64,000 nucleotides of DNA from contig BMWJ01000003.1 of the NCBI GenBank assembly GCA_014651175.1, positions 372,001-436,000 on the forward strand, written 5' to 3'. Both the position numbers and the translations under genes were made by a program. Below are positions 1-9,816 of the stretch, piece after piece. The stretch is from Streptomyces clavifer. Its GTDB lineage: Bacteria; Actinomycetota; Actinomycetes; Streptomycetales; Streptomycetaceae. The notes beneath the pieces are model-generated. The model saw only the letters and a program-made list of their open reading frames with translations, was not told the origin of the DNA and ran no database searches. The first letter of the stretch is position 1; each line of letters opens with the position of its first letter.

Positions 1-1864
1 GAAGCGGGATCCGCTGCCGGTCGAGCAGGCGTGCGCGTACGGGATCGAGGCGCTGGAGGCGCTCGGCCACCTGCACAGCCGCAACCTGCTGTACTGCGAC
101 TTCAAGGTCGACAACGCGATCCAGACCGAGGACCAGCTCAAGCTGATCGACATGGGCGCGGTGCGCAGGATGGACGACGGCGAGTCGGCCATCTACGGCA
201 CCGTCGGCTACCAGGCGCCGGAGGTGGCCGAGGTCGGCCCGTCCGTCGCCTCCGACCTGTACACGGTCGCCCGGACCCTCGCGGTGCTCACCTTCGACTT
301 CCAGGGGTACACGAACGTCTTCGTGGACTCGCTGCCGGACCCGGACAACATCGACGTCTTCCGGAGGTACGAGTCGTTCTACCGGCTGCTCGTCAGGGCC
401 ACGGACCCCGATCCGGCACGGCGGTTCGCCTCGGCCGCCGAGATGTCCGAGCAGCTGACGGGTGTGCTGCGGGAGGTGGTGGCGCTGCAGACGGGGCGCC
501 CGCGTCCGGCGCTGTCGACCCTGTTCGGTACGGAACTGCGGGTGACGGACACGCTGCTGTTCGCGGAGCTGTCCGGCGAGGTGTCGCAGCTCGGCGCCCG
601 CAGCGCTCCGGCGGGCCGCTTCGGACGCCGGAGGAACCGTGCGGCACCGGGCGCGGCGCCCCTGCCGCCGAGCCCGGTGGCGACGGCGCACGCTGCACCG
701 TCGGCCCCCGCGTCGTACGCCCCGGCCCCCGCGTACAGCGCTCCGGGCGCCGGTCCGCTGAGTACCCCGGACACCCATGTCCGGGGTGGCACAGGCGGCG
801 GTGCGCTCGGCGCGACCGGGTACGCGCCGCCCCGGGCGGCCGTGCCGGCCCCGCGTTCGGAGGTCCCCGCCCAGGGGCCGCCGCCCGTCGCGCACACCGG
901 TGACGTCCCCCGGCTCGCTGCCTTCGACGCGCGGGCGACCTCGCTGGCCCTGCCGGTCCCCCGGGTCGACGCCAACGACCCCAACGCCGGGTTCCTCGCC
1001 GGGGTGATGACGTCGGCGCCCGCCGAGCTGGTCTCCGCGCTGCAGGCCGTGCCCGCGCCCTCGCTGGAGACCTGGCTGCGCGAGCTGCGCGCCCGGCTCG
1101 AGATGGGGGAACTCGACGCGGGGGTACGGGCCTTGACGACAGTGGAGACACAGCATCCGGAGGACTGGCGGGTCGTCTGGTACCGCGGGGTCACCTCGCT
1201 GGTGACCGGCGACAAGGAGAACGCGGCGCTGTCCTTCGACGCGGTGTACGACGCCTTTCCCGGCGAACCCGCGCCCAAGCTGGCACTGGGCATCTGCGCG
1301 GAGGTGCTGGGCCAGCTGGACAACGCCGCCGAGTACTACCGTCTGGTGTGGGCGACCGACCCGGGCTTCGTCAGTGCCGCGTTCGGCCTGGCGCGGGTGC
1401 AGATCGCCGCCGGTGACCGGGCCGGGGCGGTACGGACGCTGGAGTCGGTACCGGAGTCGTCGATCCACTACACGGCGGCACGGGTGGCCGCGGTGCGGGC
1501 ACGGCTGCGGGCGCGTGCCCCGCACGAGCCGCTGATCGACGACCTGACCGCCTCGGCGGACCAGGTGACGGCACTGCGGGACTACGGCCTGGACGCGGTG
1601 CGCCGTGAACGGTTGTCGACCGAGGTGCTGGGTACGGCACTTGACTGGGTACTCTCCGGTAGTCCCACTGCTCAGCCGCCGGGCCCGGCCTCCCCCGCAG
1701 CCGCGGGGCCGAGGGCGCTGCTCGGCAGCGAACTGGACGAGCAGGGCCTCAGGTTCGGCCTCGAACGCTCGTACCGGATGCTCGCCCGGCTCGCGCAGCG
1801 GGGCGACGAGAGGATCGAACTGGTGGAGCGGGCCAACCGTTTCCGCCCCCGGACCTGGGTGTGA
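1..1864 (+). CDS. PknG-like Ser/Thr protein kinase, 5' truncated by window edge
   Basis: Open from the first bases (frame 2), so the N-terminus lies outside the window. The fragment starts inside the kinase domain. YCDFKVDN is the catalytic loop in the PknG form, without the usual HRD, and LIDMGAVRRMDD replaces DFG with DMG. YGTVGYQAPEV is the activation-segment end. After the kinase come about 130 Pro/Ala-rich residues, then a helical C-terminal half with TPR-like repeats (LSFDAVYDAFPGEPAPKLALG and following), the PknG order kinase-TPR. PknG proteins are soluble kinases that in mycobacteria control glutamate/2-oxoglutarate metabolism through FHA partners; a similar role here is inference. 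The stop overlaps the next start by 4 bp (GTGA), so it is probably co-translated with the phosphatase. Confidence 0.9.
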   Translation, partial: KRDPLPVEQACAYGIEALEALGHLHSRNLLYCDFKVDNAIQTEDQLKLIDMGAVRRMDDGESAIYGTVGYQAPEVAEVGPSVASDLYTVARTLAVLTFDFQGYTNVFVDSLPDPDNIDVFRRYESFYRLLVRATDPDPARRFASAAEMSEQLTGVLREVVALQTGRPRPALSTLFGTELRVTDTLLFAELSGEVSQLGARSAPAGRFGRRRNRAAPGAAPLPPSPVATAHAAPSAPASYAPAPAYSAPGAGPLSTPDTHVRGGTGGGALGATGYAPPRAAVPAPRSEVPAQGPPPVAHTGDVPRLAAFDARATSLALPVPRVDANDPNAGFLAGVMTSAPAELVSALQAVPAPSLETWLRELRARLEMGELDAGVRALTTVETQHPEDWRVVWYRGVTSLVTGDKENAALSFDAVYDAFPGEPAPKLALGICAEVLGQLDNAAEYYRLVWATDPGFVSAAFGLARVQIAAGDRAGAVRTLESVPESSIHYTAARVAAVRARLRARAPHEPLIDDLTASADQVTALRDYGLDAVRRERLSTEVLGTALDWVLSGSPTAQPPGPASPAAAGPRALLGSELDEQGLRFGLERSYRMLARLAQRGDERIELVERANRFRPRTWV

Positions 1865-3261
1865 AGATGTCACAGATCCATGAGCAGGCCTCCTTGCCGG
1901 GATGCCCCGGCTGCGAGGAACCCCTGGAGTCGGGCGACCTGTTCTGCGGTGCGTGCGGGTACGACCTCTCGGCCGTGCCCGCGCCCCCCGGCGACCGCCC
2001 CACGGTCGCCATCACGGTCCCGGCACCGAGCGCGGCGGGCAGGGCTCCGGCCGCGCCCGTGGAGTGGCCGTCCGCCTCCGAGACCGACAGCTCCGACCTC
2101 CCGGCGCCCACGCACCGCCCGGCCGATCTGCCCGGCACGGATTCGGGTGGCAGGCCCCTGCCGACGGCGGATCAGGCGCAGGGCCCCGCGGCTGTCCGGC
2201 CGGCGGCTCCGGACGCGGTCCGGTCCGACAGGCCGGACGACGGCCCGGAGGGTGCCTCGGGCGACTTCGAACTGGCCGCGCCCGATCCGCGCACGGCGGA
2301 GCACGCCGCGGCGGCGGGGGCGACGGGCGGCAAGGTCTGTGTGGCCTGCCGCTCCGGCCGCGTGGACACCGACGGCTACTGCGAGAACTGCGGCCACGCC
2401 CAGCCCCGTGAGCGCGACCACCTGGAGCGGGAGCTCGACTCCGTGGCCGCGGTCAGCGACCGGGGTCTGCGCCACCACCGCAACGAGGACGCCTTCGCGG
2501 TGTCCTCCACGGCCCTGCCGGACGGCTCCCCGGCCGTCGTCGCGATCGTGTGCGACGGCGTCTCGTCGGCGACCCGCCCGGACGAGGCGTCGGCCGCGGC
2601 TGCCACCGCGGCCAACGAGGCACTGCTGGAGTCGCTGCCGCGCGGCACGCATCCGCAGCAGGCCATGCACGAGGCGATCCTCGCCGCGTCGGAGGCCGTC
2701 AACGCCCTGGCGCAGGAGCCGGGACGCGCGGGGGAGCAAGATCCGCACCGACACCAGAACGCCCCGGCCTGCACCCTGGTCGGCGCCGTCATGGCGGGCG
2801 GGCTGCTGGTCGTCGGCTGGGTCGGCGACAGCCGCGTCTACTGGGTGCCCGCGGACCGCACCGGCCCGCCCGCCCGGCTCACGGAGGACGACTCCTGGGC
2901 CGCGCAGATGGTGGCGACGGGTCTGATGAACGAGGCGGAGGCGTACGCCGACGAGCGTGCCCACGCCATCACGGGCTGGCTCGGCGCCGACGCGTACGAG
3001 CTCGAACCGCACACCGCGTCCTTCAAGCCGGACCGTCCGGGACTGGTCGTGGTGTGCACGGACGGTCTGTGGAACTACGCGGAGGCCGCGACGGAGATGG
3101 CCGCGGCGGTGCCGTCCGACGCCTACGAACGGCCGCTGCACGGCGCCCAGGTACTGGTCGGCCACGCGCTCGACGGCGGGGGCCACGACAACGTAACAGT
3201 GGCCCTGCTGCCGTTCGCCGTGCCGTCCCCAGGGGCAGGATCGGCCTGCGGCACCACCTGA
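1861..3261 (+). CDS. PP2C-family Ser/Thr phosphatase with N-terminal zinc ribbons
   Basis: 466 residues from GTG 1861; an in-frame ATG at 1867 is the alternative start. Two Cys4 zinc ribbons precede the catalytic domain: CPGCEEPL...FCGACGYDL at residues 14-40 and CVACRSG...YCENCGHAQ near residues 160-180. They are separated by a disordered acidic, Pro-rich linker. The PP2C domain (about 195-455) shows SDRGLRHHRNEDAF, AIVCDGVSS, GWVGDSRVYWV, VVVCTDGLWNY and DNVTVALLPF, which carry the metal-binding Asp residues. It probably reverses phosphorylation by the adjacent PknG-like kinase. Overlap of start and upstream stop suggests translational coupling. Zinc ribbons fused to PP2C are unusual and recur in the FHA protein two genes on. 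Confidence 0.92.
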   Translation: MKMSQIHEQASLPGCPGCEEPLESGDLFCGACGYDLSAVPAPPGDRPTVAITVPAPSAAGRAPAAPVEWPSASETDSSDLPAPTHRPADLPGTDSGGRPLPTADQAQGPAAVRPAAPDAVRSDRPDDGPEGASGDFELAAPDPRTAEHAAAAGATGGKVCVACRSGRVDTDGYCENCGHAQPRERDHLERELDSVAAVSDRGLRHHRNEDAFAVSSTALPDGSPAVVAIVCDGVSSATRPDEASAAAATAANEALLESLPRGTHPQQAMHEAILAASEAVNALAQEPGRAGEQDPHRHQNAPACTLVGAVMAGGLLVVGWVGDSRVYWVPADRTGPPARLTEDDSWAAQMVATGLMNEAEAYADERAHAITGWLGADAYELEPHTASFKPDRPGLVVVCTDGLWNYAEAATEMAAAVPSDAYERPLHGAQVLVGHALDGGGHDNVTVALLPFAVPSPGAGSACGTT

Positions 3262-3384
3262 GCCGCGTCCGCCCCCCTCTTCTTCACCACTACGTCCTCT
3301 TCACAACTACGTCCTTTTCCGACGCGGCCCTGTCCGCACATCTGTCTTCACCTGACACACGTGGAGCCTCAAGGAGCCGATCAG

Positions 3385-4749
3385 ATGGCCAACTTCTCCA
3401 AGTCGAACGTGCCGCGTTTCTCCGTCGACGTGTACCAGAACGCCTATCTGCCGGAGGGCGGCCGTGAGGTGAACGCGATCGTCACCGTCACCTCGACGGG
3501 TGGGGGGACCACCGGTGGTGTCCCGCTGGCCGACGCCGCCCCGGTGTCCACGCGGACGCCCGGGCGGGCGGGACCGAGCGCGGCCGTGGTGCTCATGGTC
3601 GACTGCTCCGGCTCGATGGACTACCCGCCGACGAAGATGCGCAACGCACGCGACGCGACGGCGGCGGCCATCGACACCCTGCGCGACGGCACGCAGTTCG
3701 CCGTGGTCGCGGGGACGCACGTGGCCGAGGACGTGTATCCGGGCGACGGACGCCTCGCGACCGCCGACGCGTCGACCAGGGCCCGGGCGAAGGAAGCCCT
3801 GCGCCGGCTGAGCGCGGGCGGCGGCACGGCGATCGGTACGTGGCTGCGGCTGGCCGACCGGCTGCTCGGGGCGGCCGAGGTGGACATCCGGCACGGCATC
3901 CTCCTCACCGACGGGCGCAACGAGCACGAGGCCCCGGAGGATCTGCGGGCCGCTCTGGAGTCCTGCGCGGGCCGATTCACCTGCGACGCCCGTGGTGTCG
4001 GCACCGACTGGGAGGTGAAAGAGGTCACAGCGATCGCCTCCGCCCTGCTCGGCACGGCCGACATCGTCGCCGATCCGACGGGTCTCGCCGCGGACTTCAC
4101 GCGGATGATGGAGAACGCGATGGGCAAGGAGGTGGCGGACGTGGCCCTGCGGCTCTGGACACCCGTCGGTGTCGAGATCGTGTTCGTCAAGCAGGTGGCA
4201 CCCACGGTCGCCGATCTCACCGGCCGCCGCACCGGGGCCGGACCGCGGGCCGGTGACTACCCGACCGGATCCTGGGGCGACGAATCCCGGGACTACCACG
4301 TGTGCGTGCGGGTTCCGGAGGCCGGGATAGGTCAGGAGATGCTGGCGGCCCGCGTCTCGCTGATCCTGCCCGCCACGTCGGGGGACGCCGCCCCGCAGAC
4401 CCTTTCCCAGGGACTCGTCCGGGCCGTGTGGACGGACGACATGGTGGCGTCCACGTCGATCAACCCGCAGGTGGCCCACTACACGGGCCAGGCGGAATTG
4501 GCACAAGTCATCCAGCAGGGCCTGGATGCACGTAAATCGGGAGACTTCGACGGCGCGACAGCGAAACTGGGCCGTGCCGTGCAGCTCGCCTCGGCCTCCG
4601 GGAACGCGGATACTGCGAAACTCCTTTCGAAGGTGGTCGACGTCGTCGACGCGGCGACCGGTACTGTGCGACTGAAAGCGAGGGTGGCGGACGCGGACGA
4701 GATGACACTCGAAACGCGCTCGACCAAGACCGTTCGCGTCAAGAAGTAG
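3385..4749 (+). CDS. von Willebrand factor A domain protein of the kinase locus
   Basis: 454 residues. ATG 3385 is chosen because AAGGAG lies at 3371-3376, 8 nt upstream; the open frame extends to a GTG at 3361 without an SD. The VWA domain begins near residue 70: VVLMVDCSGSMDYPP contains the MIDAS motif DxSxS, followed by HGILLTDGRNEHE. The C-terminal third (VARALRLWTPVG-like beta-rich region, then a helical tail with repeated Lys/Asp) resembles the VWA-plus-coiled tail proteins found with FHA and PP2C genes. No signal peptide or membrane segment is visible, so it is probably cytoplasmic. Its role as a metal-dependent adhesion or scaffold component of the phospho-signalling module is inferred from context only. 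Confidence 0.85.
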   Translation: MANFSKSNVPRFSVDVYQNAYLPEGGREVNAIVTVTSTGGGTTGGVPLADAAPVSTRTPGRAGPSAAVVLMVDCSGSMDYPPTKMRNARDATAAAIDTLRDGTQFAVVAGTHVAEDVYPGDGRLATADASTRARAKEALRRLSAGGGTAIGTWLRLADRLLGAAEVDIRHGILLTDGRNEHEAPEDLRAALESCAGRFTCDARGVGTDWEVKEVTAIASALLGTADIVADPTGLAADFTRMMENAMGKEVADVALRLWTPVGVEIVFVKQVAPTVADLTGRRTGAGPRAGDYPTGSWGDESRDYHVCVRVPEAGIGQEMLAARVSLILPATSGDAAPQTLSQGLVRAVWTDDMVASTSINPQVAHYTGQAELAQVIQQGLDARKSGDFDGATAKLGRAVQLASASGNADTAKLLSKVVDVVDAATGTVRLKARVADADEMTLETRSTKTVRVKK

Positions 4750-4876
4750 CGGCAGAAACGACAGCTGTACACACGACAGCGACACAGCCGTGCGATGGGC
4801 CACCCGGTCCGCCCGCACGGCGCGCCTACGAGCATGACGGCCTGCGGGCCGGACGAGGAGAGGGGGAAGCGCCGAC

Positions 4877-6271
4877 ATGCCGACCTGCCCGAACGGACAC
4901 CAGTCGGGTTCCGAGGACTGGTGCGAGGTCTGCGGACATCGCATGGCTGGGGCGGGTGCGCCCACGGGTGCGCCTCCCCCGCCGCCTCCCCCGCCGCCCG
5001 CGCCCGGTTACGGCTACCCGCAGGGCTCCGGTGAGCCGACCGCCCAGGCCGAGCTCTGCCCGCAGTGCCGCACCCCGCGGGAGGCGATGGCGCCCTTCTG
5101 CGAGGAGTGCCGCTGGAACTTCCTCACGAGCACGGCCACGTCGTACACCCCTCTGGCGCCGCAGGGCGGCGTGGGCGGACCGGTGCCCGGCCTGAATCTG
5201 CCGCCGGGCTTCCAGGCGCAGCAGGGCCCGCCGACGCCTCCGCAGCAGCGGGACTCCTTCGAGTACCAGGGCTCGCGGCCGTCGCAGGTGAACCGGCCTG
5301 CCGAGCCTCTCGCGCCCGAGGAGGCGGGCCGGCCGGGTCCGCCGCCTTCGTTCCAGCAGGGCCCGCCGCCCCCGCCCGCCTTCCAGCAGCAGTCGTCGTC
5401 CCCCTTCGAGCGGCAGGGGCAGCAGGGCCCGCCCGGGACGCCGTCGCCCTTCGAGCCGCAGGGCCCGGGGCCGCAAGGTCCGCTTTCGCCCTTCGAGCCG
5501 CAGGGGCCCGGACAGCAAGGTCCTGGACAGCAGGGGCCGCCTTCGCCGTTCGAGCAGCAGGACCCCGGACAGCAAGGCCCTGGACAGCAGAGGCCGCCTT
5601 CGCCGTTCGAGCAGCAGCGGCAAGGCCCGCCGTCGGCGTTCCAGCAGCAGTCCGCGCCTCCCGCGCCGCCGCAGCCGCAGGCTCCGCGAACCGGCGGGGA
5701 CGACGACTGGATGCTGCCGCCCCCCTCCCAGCAGCAGCCTCCGCAGTCCTTCCAGCAGGGATCTCGGACGCCCCAGGCCGCACAGCCCCCGCAGGGGCCG
5801 CAGGGACCGCAGCAGCCGTTCCCGGGCCAGGGGCCCGCCCAGAACCAGCACCAGAACCAGTCGCCCGGCAACTGGTCGGCCGTCATCGCCCCGGACCGTG
5901 CGTACTTCTTGGCGATGATGCAGCGCAGCGGCCCCGAGGCGACCGGGCTGAACCTGCCCGCGTACTCCCCCGAGCAGCACCTCCCGCTCACCGGCAACCA
6001 GATCACCATCGGCCGCCGTCGGCACAGCACCGGGGAGTCCCCCGACATCGATCTGGCCGTGCCTCCGGAGGATCCGGGTGTCTCGCACCAGCACGCCGTG
6101 CTGGTGCAGCAGCCGGACGGCACCTGGGCCGTCGTCGACCAGAACTCCACCAACGGCACCACGCTCAACGGCGCCGAGGACCCGATCCAGCCCTATGTCC
6201 CCGTCCCGCTCCAGGACGGCGACCAGGTGCACGTCGGAGCCTGGACGACGATCACGGTCCGCCGCGGCTGA
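4877..6271 (+). CDS. FHA-domain protein with N-terminal double zinc ribbon and Pro/Gln-rich linker
   Basis: 464 residues. The start ATG 4877 follows a purine-rich GAGAGGGGGAAG tract. N-terminal Cys pairs form two zinc ribbons: CPNGHQSGSEDWCEVCGH at residues 3-20 and CPQCRTP...FCEECRWNF near 60-83. Residues about 105-330 are a low-complexity linker of Pro, Gln, Gly and Phe with imperfect units of the type SPFEQQ-GPGQQ. The C-terminal FHA domain (about 365-464) has ITIGRRR, SHQHAVL and NSTNGTTLNG, the phosphothreonine-binding signatures. It is the likely reader of PknG-type phosphorylation, by analogy with mycobacterial GarA; the long linker and ribbons are extra. A hairpin follows the stop. 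Confidence 0.92.
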   Translation: MPTCPNGHQSGSEDWCEVCGHRMAGAGAPTGAPPPPPPPPPAPGYGYPQGSGEPTAQAELCPQCRTPREAMAPFCEECRWNFLTSTATSYTPLAPQGGVGGPVPGLNLPPGFQAQQGPPTPPQQRDSFEYQGSRPSQVNRPAEPLAPEEAGRPGPPPSFQQGPPPPPAFQQQSSSPFERQGQQGPPGTPSPFEPQGPGPQGPLSPFEPQGPGQQGPGQQGPPSPFEQQDPGQQGPGQQRPPSPFEQQRQGPPSAFQQQSAPPAPPQPQAPRTGGDDDWMLPPPSQQQPPQSFQQGSRTPQAAQPPQGPQGPQQPFPGQGPAQNQHQNQSPGNWSAVIAPDRAYFLAMMQRSGPEATGLNLPAYSPEQHLPLTGNQITIGRRRHSTGESPDIDLAVPPEDPGVSHQHAVLVQQPDGTWAVVDQNSTNGTTLNGAEDPIQPYVPVPLQDGDQVHVGAWTTITVRRG

Positions 6272-6275
6272 GCCC

Positions 6276-6303
6276 AGGACCCGGTGCCGGGTACCGGGGT
6301 CCT
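6276..6303 (+). terminator. Hairpin after the FHA gene
   Basis: AGGACCCGGT pairs with ACCGGGGTCCT with one bulged G around a 7-nt loop, starting 5 nt after the FHA stop. There is no clear U tract, as is common in Streptomyces. It may separate the kinase locus from the globin gene. Confidence 0.5.
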
Positions 6304-6345
6304 AGGACCTCGGTACTCGGCCGCTGCGTCTGCGACGATGGACGG

Positions 6346-6750
6346 GTGACAGAGATTCCGCGCGACACGCTTCAGGAGCAGACCTTCTACGAGCAGGTCG
6401 GCGGCGAGGAGACCTTCCGGCGCCTGGTCCACCGGTTCTACCAGGGTGTCGCGGACGACCCGCTGCTGCGGCCGATGTACCCGGAGGCGGATCTGGGGCC
6501 GGCCGAGGAACGCTTCGCGCTGTTCCTGATGCAGTACTGGGGCGGCCCCCGCACCTACAGCGATCACCGGGGCCACCCCCGGCTGCGGATGCGGCACGCC
6601 CCGTTCCAGGTGGACCGCGCGGCACACGACGCCTGGCTGGCCCACATGCGGGTGGCCCTCGACGAGCTCGGCCTGTCCGCCGCTCACGAGCGGCAGCTGT
6701 GGGACTACCTCACGTACGCCGCCGCCTCCATGGTCAACACCGAGGGCTGA
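6346..6750 (+). CDS. Group II truncated haemoglobin (trHbO-like)
   Basis: 134 residues from GTG 6346, the standard family length. The sequence MTEIPRDTLQEQTFYEQVGG is the typical trHb-O N-terminus. Tyr in HRFYQGV fits position B10, His in RLRMRHAPF the proximal F8 ligand, and Trp in AHDAWLAHM the conserved G8 Trp of group II proteins. QYWGGP and the GHPRLRMRH stretch are family hallmarks. It is a small cytoplasmic haem protein thought to handle O2, NO or peroxide. No Shine-Dalgarno is obvious before the GTG. The gene lies 74 bp after the FHA gene and may be transcribed independently. Confidence 0.93.
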   Translation: MTEIPRDTLQEQTFYEQVGGEETFRRLVHRFYQGVADDPLLRPMYPEADLGPAEERFALFLMQYWGGPRTYSDHRGHPRLRMRHAPFQVDRAAHDAWLAHMRVALDELGLSAAHERQLWDYLTYAAASMVNTEG

Positions 6751-6847
6751 CCCCTCCTCCAGGACGCGGCATCCACCGGAGCTCGGAGGCTGCCGCGAGC
6801 GCGTCGGAGGGATGCGCCGGGCCCGTGCGGCGGAGTGGGGCGCGGGC

Positions 6848-7534
6848 TCAGGCCGTCCCGACCGTCACGGCGAGGGTGCCCAGCCCGCCGCCCGCGCCGC
6901 GGAGGGCGATCGAGCCGAACGGCGTGCGCAGCCGCAGCCATGAACCGGCGGCGAGCAGCGCGACGGGGAAGCCGGGCGACGGCCGCAGGAAGCCGAGGGA
7001 CTGGGCGGCGTGCACCGCGCGCAGCGGGAGTTCGGTGTCGCCGACCGTGCGGGACCAGATGTCGCGACCGATCAGGTCGCGTTCCGCCCGCGTACGCCGG
7101 TCCTCGGGCAGGGCCGCGTCGCGGGCCCGGAATTCGGCCACGGCACCGGTGAGCGCGGTGCGCAGGGATTCCGGCCCCGGGAGCCCGGGGCGTTCCTGCC
7201 AGCCCCCGCGCGGGGGCAGTACCCCGGTCCACGGCGGACCGGTGACGGGCTGGGGCAGGGCGCCGGGCCCGGCCGCTTCGTCCGGGTCCAGCGCTTCGAG
7301 GAGTTCACCGGCCGACACGGTGGTGTCGAAGTCGTGCGTGCCGGACAGCCGCGCCGTACGGATCGCGAGGACCTCGAACGACGGCGGCCGGCCGAACACC
7401 GCCAGTGCGCTGCCGCCCGCCTGGAGGCGGACGGCAGCGGCCCGGTCGTAGTGGAGCAGCCGGCCGAGGAAGGCGGCGAGGTCCGCCGCCTCCCTCGCGT
7501 CGGCGAACTGCAGCGACCGCACGGGCACCGTCAT
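6848..7534 (-). CDS. Conserved hypothetical protein
   Basis: 228 residues beginning MTVPVRSLQFADAREAADLAAF. The ATG at 7532-7534 overlaps the thioesterase stop by 4 bp (ATGA), which fixes the start and indicates translational coupling. No catalytic motif, signal peptide or membrane helix is visible. The middle is rich in Pro and Gly, and the C-terminal part (FGSIALRGAGGGLGTLAVTVG) is beta-like. I do not recognise a characterised family. Its position as third gene behind ettA and a thioesterase is the only functional hint. Confidence 0.75.
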   Translation of the reverse strand: MTVPVRSLQFADAREAADLAAFLGRLLHYDRAAAVRLQAGGSALAVFGRPPSFEVLAIRTARLSGTHDFDTTVSAGELLEALDPDEAAGPGALPQPVTGPPWTGVLPPRGGWQERPGLPGPESLRTALTGAVAEFRARDAALPEDRRTRAERDLIGRDIWSRTVGDTELPLRAVHAAQSLGFLRPSPGFPVALLAAGSWLRLRTPFGSIALRGAGGGLGTLAVTVGTA

Positions 7535-7953
7535 GCCGCAGCCGGCTCCTGGTCGAGGTACTCCTGGAGGAAGTGCTTCTCCTCGGCGGTGATCCGCCGG
7601 GGCCGCTCCTCCACCAGGTTGTAGGGCACGACGATCGTCGACGCCCTGACGTAGACCTGCTCGGGGTCCTTGACCTCGTACGCGATGGTCAGCGACGCGG
7701 CGCCGATCTTCGTCACCCAGGACTCGACGGTCACCGGCGCGTGCCGGTGGACCAGCGGGCGCACGTAGTCGATCTCGTGCCGGGCCACGACGGACCCGCC
7801 GGCGAAGGACGGCGAACCGTCCCCCGGCGCCAGCCGGAACATGAAGTCGATGCGCGCCTCCTCCAGGTAGCGGAGGAAGACCACGTTGTTCACGTGGCCG
7901 AAGGCATCCATGTCCGACCAGCGCAGCGGGCAGCTGTAGATATGACGGGCCAC
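7531..7953 (-). CDS. Acyl-CoA thioesterase, 4HBT (YbgC/FcbB-like) hot-dog fold
   Basis: 140 residues from GTG 7953. The open frame runs further upstream but that part lies inside ettA and lacks family similarity. The start gives MARHIYSCPLRWSDMDAFGHVNN, and DMDAFGHVNN carries the catalytic Asp of 4-hydroxybenzoyl-CoA thioesterase-like enzymes. ARHEIDYVRPLVHRHAPVTVESWV is the second typical block. Only 2 bp separate it from the ettA stop, and its own stop overlaps the next start, so three genes form one unit. It should hydrolyse a small acyl-CoA or aromatic-CoA; the substrate cannot be told from sequence. Confidence 0.9.
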   Translation of the reverse strand: MARHIYSCPLRWSDMDAFGHVNNVVFLRYLEEARIDFMFRLAPGDGSPSFAGGSVVARHEIDYVRPLVHRHAPVTVESWVTKIGAASLTIAYEVKDPEQVYVRASTIVVPYNLVEERPRRITAEEKHFLQEYLDQEPAAA

Positions 7954-7955
7954 GA

Positions 7956-9620
<1,665 letters not shown>

Positions 9621-9740
9621 GAGAAACCGTCCGGCAGCAATAGAGGTGTGGGCAGATACACCCATCTTGCCTGACGTCCGCACCCGGATGGAAACCAGTC
9701 CGGTCCCCGGTACACGTCTTCCGGCCGCCGGGAACACGAC

Positions 9741-9772
9741 GGGGCCCGGTACGGATGTCCGTACCGGGCCCC
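9741..9772 (-). terminator. Perfect 15-bp hairpin between ettA and the surface-protein gene
   Basis: GGGGCCCGGTACGGA and its exact reverse complement are separated by 2 nt. It lies 45 bp downstream of the minus-strand thioester-protein stop, so it most likely terminates that transcript before ettA. There is no U run. Confidence 0.7.
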
Positions 9773-9816
9773 TCACCGGCGCGTTCTCACGAAGCGCCCG
9801 TGGTCACATCACGTGC

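Noticed and set aside
379-1323. Long minus-strand open frames opposite the kinase and its linker
   Set aside because: They mirror the GC-rich coding frame of the kinase, are Ser/Arg/Pro-rich and have no recognisable domain.
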